From contig CM046856.1 in the NCBI GenBank assembly GCA_025617745.1, positions 43,949,049-44,013,048 of the forward strand: a stretch of DNA of 64,000 nucleotides, read 5' to 3'. The stretch comes from Heliocidaris erythrogramma (lineage: Eukaryota > Echinodermata > Echinoidea > Camarodonta > Echinometridae). The position numbers were made by a program, and so were the translations under genes. This document shows, piece after piece, positions 22,751 through 33,623 of the stretch. The notes beneath the pieces are model-generated. The model saw only the letters and a program-made list of their open reading frames with translations, did no database searches and was not told the DNA's origin. Positions within the stretch are counted from its first letter, which is position 1. The number at the start of each line of letters is the position of its first letter.

Positions 22751-22763
22751 TAATCTCCTCGAG

Positions 22764-22985
22764 GCTTTCTAATCTCATTTGATAAGATGTAGAACAGTAA
22801 TGGATGTCTGAAATAAAGAGGAATATGTGCATTTAAACTAACAAAGCTTTATTACATTTGCGACTGTGTATAACGCCGCAAGTACATGCTTTCTAATCTC
22901 ATTTGATAAGAGACAGAACAGTAATTGGTGTCTGAAAGTAAGAAGATAGTTTAAATTTTGCATTTAAACTAACGAAGTGGTAGTA
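22764..22985. repeat. Tandem duplication, 124-bp unit
   Basis: GCTTTCTAATCTCATTTGAT occurs at 22764 and 22888. It is followed in both by AGAACAGTAAT, GGTGTCTGAAA-type and GCATTTAAACTAAC blocks. The two copies differ by a few substitutions and a small insertion. Confidence 0.85.
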
Positions 22986-23450
22986 CAGAAGCGACCGTAC
23001 AGAATAATGATGATTTCGATATGTATGTGATTATACTTATCACTGTTTATAAATGCAGATATTATGATTTGATTACAGAATGGTTTCCAGGAGAGGGACC
23101 TGTTTCTAGAAATTAATATAAATGATTAAGATGTGGCAATAAGTTAGAAATGTGAAAATGCTGCTGATAAATGCTGTTGAGAGGCTGCTTCTGGCACTTC
23201 ATCGTAATGCGCTTCAGTATTTCACTTGTTAAGATCCACTATACAACTCAAACTAAATACTTCATGATATTATTTTATATTATGCCATATCTCTTTCATG
23301 GGCACAGCCTAAACAAGACCAATACGGCCGTTTGCAGTATTCCTTGAGATCATTTGAATATCTGAGTATTTTGATGTGTACCGTTTGTTTGTATATTTTA
23401 TGTCAGAATTTAAATGATATTAACTAAATAAACAGCCCATTACAGAACTA

Positions 23451-24200
23451 AACACAGCACAAAAAGTAAGTTCCCCCTAAATCAAAATGGCATAACTTTT
23501 TAACGAAAAGGTTTCGAACAAAATAACTTGGTCAGAGTGTTCTTACACTTATTGACTAAGTTCTGTGTGAAAATGAAATTGATCTGTGGAGTCATGCATG
23601 AGTGAGCACACATTCAAGGCAAAATTGTCACTTTTCAAAAGTTACAAGAGCCATTTTGGGGGGTCATTTTGGCGAATTCTGTTTCTGGTTTTTGTGCTGT
23701 AGTTGTTTATCATCCATCGTTTGACCCCTTCGCACCTATCCTGACACTTTTCGTGTTTTTGCACGGTTTGGTGAGCACAATTTTAGTGGAAAGTAGCGAT
23801 GTTCAACCCTCTTAACTTTGAAATGGCAAAATCCATTCGGATTATTGAAAAAATTAACATCAGATATTGCTACTAAAATGAGTTGTCAATTGTGTATTAA
23901 TTAACACAAGAGGTAATTTTCTTGCTGGTTGAGTGAGCACACTTTAAAATTAAGCAAGAAATGCTAAAATTCACTGTTAATAATATGACATAAAATATTA
24001 CTCCTGTGACTTTTGAAAAGTGACAATTTTCCCTTTAATGTGTGCTCACTCATGCATGACTTGACAGATCAATGTCATTTTCACACAGAAGTTAGTCAAT
24101 AAGTGTAGGAACACTCCTGCCAAGTTATTTTGCTTAAAACCTTTTCGTTAAAATGTTACGCCATTTTGCTTTAGGGGGAACTTACTTTTTGTGTTGTGTT
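23451..24200. mobile_element. MITE with ~200-bp terminal inverted repeats, TA flanks
   Basis: The left end AACACAGCACAAAAAGTAAG is the inverse of the right end CTTACTTTTTGTGTTGTGTT. TA lies directly outside both ends (23449-23450 and 24201-24202). Inversion continues through GTTCCCCCTAA, AACGAAAAGGTTT, ACACTTATTGACTAA, TGCATGAGTGAGCACACATT and GTCACTTTTCAAAAG, about 200 bp per arm. The ~350-bp middle has no open frame. TA flanks fit the Tc1/mariner group. Confidence 0.85.
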
Positions 24201-24202
24201 TA

Positions 24203-24780
24203 TACCTATTTCCATGGTATATGATTTAAATAAGATTGGGTTCCAACTATAGTCCCTTAACGGGTATTGCCACATGAAAGAATTAATCAGCGAAGACAAT
24301 CAACTGATCTGCAAGAGTGTGGTAATATAATTCACGAGACTAATAATAACAAATTATAATAGTATATGTAATATATTTGGTTAGAAGAACCCTCTTCAGT
24401 GCTGTTTATAAGCCAAATAGAATGCCACATTGTACATAGTAGATATGAAATACAGCATGTTTAAAGAAAAAGACCAATCGGTTTGGGTTGCCGTCTTGTC
24501 AGCGTCTCAATGCCGTGCGAGCGGAATAATGTCGAGCAGACCATTTGAGAGGTTGTTTTTCTAAAATGCAAGAGGCGGGAAAGGCGAGATCAAGGACATG
24601 TAAGAAGTCAGAAAGACGAAGCGAGGTAGGACATCCTCAATGAAGGGATTCACGAATAAATTTGTTTTTCGAGGCTCAATTTCAAGGACTCACCGAAGAA
24701 GAATATATATTCTCACGAGAGTAATAGAGATAGAGCGGAAGGAATAGACAGCATTGTGTAAACAAGTGAGATGATCAACA
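24203..24780. other. Unassigned DNA
   Basis: No open frame, repeat structure or RNA element is recognised. Confidence 0.4.
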
Positions 24781-24963
24781 TATATATACAGTATATATAT
24801 AAATAATAAATATATATATATATATATATATAATTTCGTAAAGGATACATTAGATGGACACAAAACAATGCGGTTTATTTCGTCATAATAGCGCCCCCTA
24901 CATTAGGTGGACGGTTGAGAATAGAAATAAGACAAAAACTGTCCACCAAATGTAGCCTTAGAG

Positions 24964-25028
<65 letters not shown>
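24781..25028. repeat. TA and TG microsatellites flanking a short hairpin
   Basis: (TA)n at 24781-24831 and 24965-24998, the second passing into (TG)n at 24998-25027. Between them, 24898-24957 contains CTACATTAGGTGGAC and its near-inverse GTCCACCAAATGTAG about 30 bp apart, which suggests a small palindromic element bounded by TA repeats. Confidence 0.75.
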
Positions 25029-25029
<1 letters not shown>

Positions 25030-25100
25030 AATATCATAATTGATAGGATTTAAGTAAATTGAATATATCATAAAGAAAGTAAATGTGAGAAAATTACAAT

Positions 25101-25171
25101 GCCCCGACCGGGATTCAAACCCGGGACCCTGGATTACATGACCAGTGCTCTACCAACTGAGCTATCCGGGC
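25101..25171 (-). tRNA. tRNA-Thr(TGT)-like sequence, probably a pseudogene or SINE head
   Basis: On the minus strand the 71-nt sequence folds as a cloverleaf. The acceptor GCCCGGA/TCGGGGC has one mismatch, the D arm is GCTC/GAGC, the anticodon arm CTGGT/TCCAG has a mismatched closing pair, and the T arm CCGGG/CCCGG is perfect. The A box (TAGCTCAGTTGG) and B box (GGTTTGAATCC) are intact. The loop is CATGTAA, placing TGT as anticodon, but position 33 is A instead of the invariant U. The variable loop is only 4 nt. These faults argue for a tRNA pseudogene or SINE head rather than a working gene. The plus-strand frame over it is a shadow. Confidence 0.7.
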
Positions 25172-25267
25172 TCCCGTCGAAGCAAAGTAACAATCTCACA
25201 TATAGCCCCTCTCTTTCCATCGAGCGTAGGGGGTACATCCATACCAATTCCACGCGTACGCTAAATA

Positions 25268-25372
25268 ATGGCCTACCAATGAGACATTACGAATTCAAAT
25301 TGTCCTCTATAGAAATTCGTTGGCATGAATTTGCCCGACTTTAGAGGGAAGACCTGTCTCATTGGTAGGCTA
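25268..25372. repeat. Short inverted repeat
   Basis: GGCCTACCAATGAGAC at 25269-25284 is mirrored by GTCTCATTGGTAGGC at 25357-25371, about 70 bp apart. This may be a small hairpin element. Confidence 0.65.
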
Positions 25373-26590
25373 AAACGTGAACTCTTCACCCATTGTTAGC
25401 TTCATGCTTCACCTACTATGTATGCAGTCAACATAAAGCAGTCCATTGACGCTGGGAGGATCTAGGGCGGCGTTCTAGTTGACACATCCGAAAACTCCTT
25501 AATATTGTCAAAACAACAAGCGTAAATAAACAACAGAGTCAAGGCGCGAGAAAGGGGGTGGGGGGGGGGAGACACACACACACACACAGTGATGAAGAAA
25601 GATAAAGAAAGGAAAATATAGGAAGAGAGAGAGAAAAAAAGAGAGACAAGTAAAGGAGAGAGAGAAAAGTAAGGAAAGAGACAGTGAGAAGAGTTGGGAA
25701 GAAAGGGGATAGAGAATTAGAAAAGGAAGACAAAATAGAGAAAAGAAAAACAAAGAGAAAAAAGAAAAAGAAAGAAAAAAGAACGAAATTTAAGCACAAA
25801 ACAAAAGGTAAATCACAATTTGCAATTTGTGTTTGTCCGACGCAACTTTAAAAGCTCAAAACATTCGTATCCATTTCGGATTTCCCTAAAAATTTCACTG
25901 ATTTGTTTCGCTCATTGTAATTCAATTTGTTGCCTGAGTGGAATTTCTCTTTGATGAATCAAGGAAGATGTTGCTTCTCAAAAATAATCTTAGTTTGCAT
26001 ACATTGTGACGCGTTTTCCTTGATGAAGAAATTTACGCAGCCATACACAATTACAGAGATTATTAAGCTTGTTACCATGGGAACGTTTGGGACGAGGAGA
26101 TTCGTCAAGGAGAATCATTCTTTAATGAGGATTTATCTAATTCATTGAGAGCACTCAACCCACAAAAAATGTAAAATTACAGGAGGTATGTTTGGTCATG
26201 CTCGAACACTACGAATCTTTAATCGGATAAAGAAAGAAACTGAAAAAAATATGAATCCTGGAAATTTCTCACTGAAATTAGACGGTGATATTCAATTCAG
26301 GTAAAAACACCGATCATTTAAACTTAACTTTAGCCGTAGGCCTTAAAGAACCCAATTTTTAGATGTTAAAAACCTCATATAATATGCAAAAGAAGAAGGA
26401 AAAAGGGCAACGGAAAAACATCTGTGAATTTCCTGATCCCGAACTGAATCTAAAAATAAGCCTATGAGGTTTTTTCTCTGGAAAACTCGAGGACATATAG
26501 AGTACCGAAGTGTGGCGTCATCATCCGGCCAAGTTGTCAAGGTTGCTGGTACCAAACAATTTTGTGAGAAACAATGGCTCCAAACACTGA
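25373..26590. other. Unassigned DNA with a long A/G-rich tract
   Basis: Positions 25551-25800 are almost entirely purine on the plus strand: a G run, (CA)n at 25572-25588, then GAGA/GAAA mixtures. The minus-strand Leu/Phe/Ser-rich frames come from this tract. The rest holds no recognised feature. Confidence 0.5.
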
Positions 26591-26639
26591 ACTTGCCCTG
26601 CTCCAGCCCGCTGCTTGAATGATTTCGCGGTGAACCTCA

Positions 26640-27125
26640 CGCGCGGGCCCTGTTGTTTGTTGCCGGATTCGGCAAACGCATGAGAAACGAATGTCGATTT
26701 TTGGCATCCGTTGATATCCGCCAAAATGAGTTTCATGTCCTTTTTATCGAACAAGATTAGGAACTGATGTTTCACGAATATGTACGGGCATGTTCTTGGA
26801 TGGTCAACATATTCCGTCACGTTAATGGTTATCTGACGTTCGATGTACATTTCATGCGTCACTCGTGCGTTCCTCATGCGTTTTGTCCGGTGGGCAAACG
26901 GTGCATGTTCGTTTCTCATGCGTTTGCACACGTCCCACTGTCCTGTATACAATCGCACCAAGTGTGTTATTTGTGCGTTTTATTCGGCCCCTGGACCGCG
27001 GATGTACGCTCCTGCAAAATGGAAATTTACAATTTGTCCACCGGATTGACGATTTGAACAACGGATAAACAAAATGCCATCTGTTTCTTGTACGTTGGGC
27101 CGATCCTGCGATGTGTGACAGGGAC
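26640..27125. mobile_element. Candidate word-array foldback (GTTTCTCATGCGTTTG family)
   Basis: GCAAACGCATGAGAAACGAA at 26672-26691 has its inverse TTCGTTTCTCATGCGTTTGC at 26909-26928. Further partial copies (CGTTCCTCATGCGTTTTG, CATTTCATGCGTCA, GTGCGTTTTATTCGG) occur between and beyond. The region is unusually CpG-rich for this window. Open frames on both strands overlap the repeats and have no family features. Outer ends are not clear. Confidence 0.45.
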
Positions 27126-27477
27126 ATTAGGCCTTTGATAAGGAAGCGGTATGGGAGGGTGCCGTATTATTTTCTTTTCCAGTTCTGTTTCCCCCTATTA
27201 CTTTTGTTTTTTGTCTCTCACTTTTTAATATCTCTATATTTTTTGGCCATTCGATAGATTTGTGCCCCTGTAGCTCTGACACTAAACACATTGTCGATAT
27301 TCCCTAATTCACTGTGCTTGTGCTGTTCCACTGTTGTTGTTTTTAATTTATTCGAATTTTTTAGGTATCCGATCGTATTAAAGTAGAGAATGGACTCAGA
27401 ATTATTGCCATGGAAAGCAACATTTCTTTTTCATTTTATAAATTTCTTCAACTCTCTTTTAAAAATATCCAAAATAA
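27126..27477. other. Unassigned AT-rich DNA
   Basis: Nothing recognised; thymine-rich on the plus strand. Confidence 0.4.
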
Positions 27478-27799
27478 ACATATCGTCGCTCATTTCACGA
27501 AGTGGCACAAAGGCCCAAAATCGCGTACATAGTCAATTTTGAGTTTTCTTCATTTTTACGATCTACTAGCCATGTTCTACCATTTCACTAAATTTCGAGT
27601 AATAATTATGTTTATTTATGCAAAAACACGTCGTGCTGAAAGTGACACGAGCCATGAAAATGCAGATTCATAATTTCACGAACCGGCACAAGACGGCGCG
27701 CGCACTGCGAACCGTGTGTTTTCGTGCGCGCGCCTCGTTCTTTGTATGTATTATGAAGACGTGCGTGCTTCCTCGAGCTAATCTTATACTTTCATTTTC

Positions 27800-29640
27800 G
27801 GCTTGTTCATAAAAAAATCCCAATGACCCAGAACCACAGTGTTTGTATCAGGCTGGCCCTCCAAAAATCTCTCAAAGCAAATATGAAGATTTGCTAACTC
27901 TCTGTTCTGGACGCATCCCCGTCATCAATCATCCAGATAACCAAGCATTTTACCGCCAGCTTCCGCACTAAACAGGTGGTATTGTAGCAACTTCACTCAT
28001 TTGTTTACATTAGACAGACAGGACTGATCAAAGCTTGATCATAGTTTGTTTATGTGGATCAGCTGGTTAAAGTTCATTCAACTGCTCACTTCCTCACTGG
28101 ACAATACCAAAGACCTTCTTCTTATTCAACTCCTGCACTCAGCATTCATCTTTTGTTCTCCACTACACCAGGCAAGGCACTCTACACATGTTCTACATTC
28201 TTCATTGCTTCACTCCCTTATAATAGAACTTGTTTTTGTTGCCTGGATACAAACCTTCCAATGACATGAGTTTACTGAGCACATGGACTTTCAGATTTTC
28301 ACTTAGTAGGAAGTTTTCATCTAGAGAACACGTTCTTTTTCTACTGAGTCACACATTCACAACCTAGGACTACCAACATTTGGACATCGCATCTTCATTT
28401 ACTCATCCATTTTCTTTATCTGGCAAACAGCAGATTTGACTCTTATTTTATCAACATTAGACAACAGTGATCTACTTTCTTTTCGCTTGTGCTGGCCGCG
28501 GGGCCAGTGCAGTATTTGTAAATAGAGCTCTTTCGCGATCGCGAATATTCAGGATTATTATGAAAGATAGAACATTTTTGGGGGGAGATTAAGAATTATA
28601 ATTTGTTTGCTCGGAAGCATTTAGAGATACACTGTATATTGTAACTTTTAGAGATATATAGTATGTTGAGAGGTATGCTGTATGTTGTATATGTTGTATT
28701 ATATATTGTATGTTGAGAGATATCTTGTATGTTGTATATGCTGTATATGTTGTATTACCTTATAATTAACTTGCGTAAGAAATTGTATTTGTGATGTAGA
28801 TATTTCCAACTAGAGCGTTGAGGTGATGATGATTTTCAGATCTTTTGTGGTAATATAAGTCACAAAGATATTTGTATAATAGTAATTCTGATTTGTTGAT
28901 TACAAGAAAGATTGACTAAAATCAACTCACATCTCTGAGAACTTGTGCCAACATTGAAAGGGGTGGGGTGACTAATGTATGTATTCACAGACATTTACTA
29001 AGATGCTGGCGTATTTGTCCGCACTAACACTTCCATCTTTTCTTTAAGTTGAAGCTTAGCTTATAGTAGAGATATGATAGATGTAAGTATTAACGACGAA
29101 CTCATAATTATATTTTGTTAAGCAAATCTTCATGATGACTGCATTATTTTTAATTTATGAAGGAAGCCTGTTTTAGGTATATAGATTTTTTTCAATAAAT
29201 TTAACTTTATCAATTAACATGATTTTGTTTGTTTTTTTCTGATTTTAAAATGGTTAATAACCTTGAGTACAGAATAATTGTGTAACATTTTTTTTTTACA
29301 TTCTCTTTATAAATTGATATAGAAAACTCTCACAAATTATCTCTTATCTGTTTTCATACAGTTGCTGTGGTCAATCATTTTCCAATGTCATAATGTATAA
29401 TATTCACCATTACCAGTTTATAGTAGTGGTATATAGTGAATAGTAATGCAAGTCTGAGAGTAAATTTTCCTCATATTTTGTCCTTGCAGAGGTATATGAG
29501 GTAATTGCTAATTGTAATTTGTTCGCTAGTAGCATTCTCTTGCTGACCTACAATGTGTCATTCAGAAATGTTATAAGTACGTTTGACAATGATGAAAACA
29601 AGTTGGATCTTCCAAAAAGTATATAACGGCTTTAAATATT
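27800..29640. other. Interior segment, unassigned
   Basis: Contains two short overlapping open frames (28046-28269) without family features, a G-run (GGGGGGAGA) near 28580, and at 28640-28760 an irregular minisatellite of TGTATGTTGTAT words. There is an AATAAA near 29194 after a T run. A spliced non-coding transcript or retroelement interior cannot be excluded. Confidence 0.35.
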
Positions 29641-30250
29641 TTATTCACTGACATAATTCGTATGAAGTTCAATGAAATCAAATAGAAAGCAAGTGTTTCA
29701 GTAAAAACCTTCATGATAGTAGTTCAAAACATATTCACAAATGTCTACTAAAAAGGACGGCACATGCAGTCCAAATCTTATGTGTTTAAACTGTAAGCAC
29801 ATTTGTAAGACAATGCTTAATTTGTTAAAATACTGTGGTAAATTATTGATTTTTTTTGACGTTGTGCTTTAAAAATTAACTTTCCAAGTTAAAACTATTC
29901 AGTAAAAACCGTGAATCAACTTTAAATTCATAATATCAATATAATATTAGTAAAAATCCGTAATTAATTTGAAACTCATAATGTATTACAAATGAGTGCA
30001 GATGCAGAGTAGTGGTAACTGCTATTCTGTGTACGAAATATTAGCATGTGTAAAAATAATGATAATGTGTTGAATTATTTAATTACCCTTTTCAATTATT
30101 ACTCTTCACTGACTTTTGTACTTTCAAAATGAATTTTTTTTGTCGAATTTTAAATTATTCAATAAAACCTAGAATAATACTTGAAGTCAAAATATTTATG
30201 TATTTAGAAATGCATGCACTTGTGTTCGCAATGTAAGCACACTAGATGAG
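29640..30250. repeat. Highly diverged tandem repeat
   Basis: Blocks such as CAGTAAAAACC (29699, 29901, weaker at 29948 and 30160) and GTAAGCACA (29792 and 30231) recur in the same order with spacings of about 200-260 bp, suggesting an old tandem array. Confidence 0.4.
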
Positions 30251-30268
30251 GCTCGGTGAAAAATTAAA

Positions 30269-30294
30269 AGAGAGAGGGAGAGAGAGAGAGAGAG
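30269..30294. repeat. GA microsatellite
   Basis: About 25 bp of (GA)n interrupted by GGG. Confidence 0.8.
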
Positions 30295-30501
30295 TAATAC
30301 TGGGATTGAAAATTAATAATGATGAAGCATGATAAAATGAGAAGTTAGAGAAAGGATAAATGCAGTGTGCTTCATTGTGCAAAGCAATACTAATACCAAA
30401 AGGTGGGGAGTGATTTGATCAAATTGGAGAAAGGAAATTCTCTTCTTTCGTTTTTTGTACAATTTGTTATATATTATTCAAAAGCACCAACCAAACAAGT
30501 A

Positions 30502-31316
30502 CACTAAAGGAAAAAAGAAACTTATAAAAGTTCAAGAGATCACCAAATTAAATTCTCTGCATGGAAATGTACCAAATTTGGATATAATGTTGATTCAATG
30601 CATGGCTTTAAATGACAGTCAATAACAAAAAGTTTTCTTCAATGCCACAAAAGAAATGTGCACTGAAGCAAAGGACTCTCTAATCCCCAAGTCACAAAGA
30701 CAAACTGCAGCCTTGTATACCATATGCATGTCAATGAATGAAACAAAAGAATTTCAAAAGGGATTTGCAAGTTCATATCCAAACAGATTAATAGCCAGTA
30801 TGTCCACCTCTAGCTTGCTGGCAAGCTGTACACCGTCTTCGCATGCTTCCGATCAGATTCGCGATGGTAGCCTGGGGAACATTGTTCCATTCCTCTTGCA
30901 GTGCTGCAATGAGCGTCTCCCTATTGATGGGTTGATTGTCACGCCTTGACACACGTCGACCAAGCTCTTCCCAGAGATGTTCAATTGGGGAAAGGTCTGG
31001 TGAACGGGCGAACCATGGCAGAACATCAATATCCTCTTGCTCGAGGGGTGCAAATCCCTTTTGAAATTCTTTTGTTTCATTCATTGACATGCATATGGTG
31101 TACAAGGCTGCAGTTTGTCTTTGTGACTTGGGGATTAGAGAGTCCTTTGCTTCAGTGCACATTTCTTTTGTGGCATTGAAGAAAACTTTTTGTTATTGAC
31201 TGTCATTTAAAGCCATGCATTGAATCAACATTATATCCAAATTTGGTACATTTCCATGCAGAGAATTTAATTTGGTGATCTCTTGAACTTTTATAAGTTT
31301 CTTTTTTCCTTTAGTG
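30502..31316 (-). mobile_element. Tc1-like transposon deletion derivative with 268-bp terminal inverted repeats
   Basis: The element starts CACTAAAGGAAAAAAG and ends in its inverse, with TA directly outside (30500-30501 and 31317-31318). The arms 30502-30769 and 31049-31316 are equal in length and appear almost identical; the first 38 residues of the two opposed open frames starting at 30656 and 31162 are the same. Between the arms lies the C-terminal part of a Tc1 transposase on the minus strand. Most of the transposase, including its DNA-binding part and the first two catalytic Asp, has been deleted. Near-identical arms suggest recent activity in trans. It sits inside a unit of the tandem array at 31354. 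Confidence 0.92.
30788..31162 (-). pseudogene. C-terminal fragment of Tc1-like transposase fused to terminal-repeat sequence
   Basis: The 124-codon frame has two parts. Residues 1-38 are a translation of the left-handed terminal repeat. Residues ~39-124 are a transposase C-terminus: DIDVLPWFARSPDLSPIEHL, then EELGRRV, ALQEEWNNVPQ, SMRRRCTACQ and GGHTGY at the stop. The Glu of SPDLSPIEH is the third residue of the DDE catalytic triad; the two Asp are missing. Full Tc1 transposases are about 340 residues, so roughly three quarters are lost. It cannot transpose itself. It could encode a short truncated product if transcribed. Confidence 0.88.
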
Positions 31317-31353
31317 TATTTCTAAACCTCCCATCTTATAATTGCTGTTTTTA

Positions 31354-32150
31354 CTCGCGAATAAACAGCGCACACCATGCGCGCGTCCAATTGTGCCATT
31401 TCGTGAACTAAATCGCGCAGCGGATTACGCGTATGATTTCGTTCACGAAATGACACGAACGTTTGAATCCTTCCAGTATTCATGTTTTGTCTTCTTTAAA
31501 AAAAAAAATGTATGTGAACAGTTAGTTGAAATTCCCCTCCTTCGTTCCATGTACAATTTATTATATCTAATTCCGAAAACCACATCAAATTAATGGTTTC
31601 CCAAATAATATCTCATCAATTGCCTTTTAACTCGCGAATAAACAGCGCACACCATGCGCGCGTCCAATTGTGCCATTTCGTGAACTAAATCACGCAGCGG
31701 ATTACGCGTATGATTTCGTTCACGAAATGACACGAATGTTTGAGTCCTTCCAGTATTCATGTTTTGTCTTCTTTTTTAAAAAATTGTATGTGAACAGTTA
31801 GTTGAAATTCCCCTCCTTCGTTCCATGTACAATTTATTATATCTAATTCCGAAAACCACATCAAATTAATGGTTTCCCAAATAATATCTCATAAATTGCG
31901 TTTTAACTCGCGAATAAACAGCGCACACCATGCGCGCGTCCACTTGTGCCATTTCGTGAACTAAATCGCGCAGCGGATTACGCGTATGATTTCGTTCACG
32001 AAATGACACCAATGTTTGAGTCCTTCCAGTATTCATGTTTTGTCTTCTTTTTTAAAGTATTGTATGTGATTAGTTAGTGGAAACTCTGCTCTTTCGTTTA
32101 ATGTACAATTTATTATATCTAATTCCAGAAAACCCTCCATATTAATAGCT
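31354..32150. repeat. Tandem array, ~277-bp unit, three copies plus an interrupted one
   Basis: CTCGCGAATAAACAGCGCAC starts units at 31354, 31631 and 31907 (spacings 277 and 276). Each unit contains a dyad: GTGCCATTTCGTGAAC, then about 35 bp, then GTTCACGAAATGACAC, followed by a common AT-rich part. The flank left of the Tc1 element (about 30432-30500) and its right flank (31317-31353) match the AT-rich 3' part of a unit, so the Tc1 copy interrupted a fourth unit. Frames such as 31342-31593 are repeat translations. Confidence 0.9.
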
Positions 32151-32246
32151 TTAAAGATTACAAATCTTTAATCGCGATTTTCTCAGAACGCACTTTTCGT
32201 GATCCGCGCGCACTTGTGCCACTTCGTGAAATGAGCGACGATATGT

Positions 32247-33456
32247 AGAAAAATTATGTTCATAAATCAACTAAATGGGGAATGGGAAACAATGAAAACC
32301 AAGTGACTTGTTGAGAATGAATCCCTATAATAATTCAACAAATGTAGTCCTTTTTTGTTTATTCCATTACCTTCATCCGTTTGGCAATAAGGATGAATGT
32401 TATCTTGTCTTTCAATATATAACCTTTCACTTTTGCAATCTCGTGTAGACTATATAGAGACAATTTTCAATTCATTAGGAGTAGTACGTCTACACATACA
32501 TCAAGCCAACGTAGCGAAACGACATTTAACAAGCACGTGTCGCTCAGCCTAATGAATTCTTAAAAAATGAGCGCAGTTTCTCTCTATTTCTCCATGTCTT
32601 TAATCTTTACTTTTCCTCCTTCGCCTCCTCCTGCACCTACTTTTCTTCTTCTTCTTCTTCTCCTCCTCCTTCTTCTTCTTCTTCTTCTTCTTCTTACTAT
32701 TCTTCCTCCTCCTCTTCTTCTTCCTTTTCCTCCTCCTCCTTTTCAGCAGCGTAACACGGCATATCATAAATATCATAGCACTATAATATTTTTGTGCACA
32801 TCTATTGACATAAGGAAATGACGTCATATTCAGTCACGTGTTTGGACCGTATCACAATATTTTCATTTCTGTAGGACTAATGATATGAATAACATCAACA
32901 CATAATTTCCTAATATAAAACGAAAGCACGAATCGTCACGGGTACTCTATATGACGACATTACAAATTTATATTTTGGTGCCAATATAAACGTTAATTGG
33001 CAGGAGTTGGACATTTCATTGAAGTTAAATAGAAAAATATTTCAAGATGCCAAAATATAAACAAAACAATGTGAAAACAGCCTTTAATAACTGAGGTTGT
33101 AAAAAACACAAAAACACATTTACTTTCAATTTTGAAGTATAAAATTAGGATAGTATAGGAAAGTAGCGCTTTGTTTTGACACTCTTTTCGTTTTAAGGGA
33201 ACAGTGATTGCGAGCTATCCCACAACCTTTATTTTAATATGGAGGTATGTCATAGAAGCAATTCTTATGAAATTAATCGCTCTTGAGTTGCACTTATATT
33301 CCAAATATAGTCAACAATAGTCTAAAACAGTGTGCAGCGCTTTTCATTGTTTGTGATTTTCAAATCCCCACAATACACAAATATTCTTAGTACTACACCA
33401 TCAACCTTTCTAATAATGTCTATACAGTTGCTTTCACAATGAAATTGCATGACCAG
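32247..33456. other. Unassigned DNA with a CTT microsatellite
   Basis: (CTT/CTC)n occupies 32640-32745 and creates open frames on both strands. A 13-bp dyad (AATTCATTAGG and CCTAATGAATT) lies at 32470 and 32548. Nothing else is recognised. Confidence 0.55.
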
Positions 33457-33592
33457 GGGAGCGTTTAATCAAGCGTTTTATCAGTGATATTTACTGACAA
33501 ATTTGCTCTCAGCCAATCAGATGTAAGGATTTCAGTAGCTTATAACAGTTGTCGGTAAAAATCACGGACAAAACACTTCATGAAACGCTCCC
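33457..33592. mobile_element. 136-bp MITE
   Basis: The left end GGGAGCGTTTAATCAAGCGT is an imperfect inverse of the right end ACACTTCATGAAACGCTCCC. The pairing continues through GTTTTATCAGTGATATTTAC and its inverse. Its termini resemble the family at 17941-18111 (GTTTCAT next to a G run). Confidence 0.75.
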
Positions 33593-33623
33593 AAGTACTC
33601 AACTTTGTCTTTAAAGCAGTATA

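Larger units (their letters stand above)
27478..32246. mobile_element. Compound structure bounded by a perfect 33-bp inverted repeat
   Basis: 27478-27510 and 32214-32246 are perfect inverses over 33 bp (core TCGCTCATTTCACGAAGTGG). Variants of the core, TTTCACGAA next to GGCACA, recur inside both ends: 27680-27700 on the left, and six times on the right as TTGTGCCATTTCGTGAAC paired with GTTCACGAAATGACAC. The interior holds a tandem array (31354-32150) and a Tc1-like element. Whether the whole moved as one unit is not proven. It could also be two related foldback ends close together. No transposase of its own is seen. Confidence 0.5.

Noticed and set aside
26521..26961. 146-codon minus-strand open frame
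   Set aside because: Overlaps inverted GTTTCTCATGCGTTTG words and opposed frames of similar length; no domain recognised.
28046..28269. Two overlapping 70-codon frames
   Set aside because: No family features or codon bias; two frames open at once in the same place is typical of chance in C/T-rich DNA.
28575..28590. Polypurine tract of an LTR retrotransposon (GGGGGGAGATT)
   Set aside because: No long terminal repeat pair, gag/pol coding trace or primer binding site was found around it.
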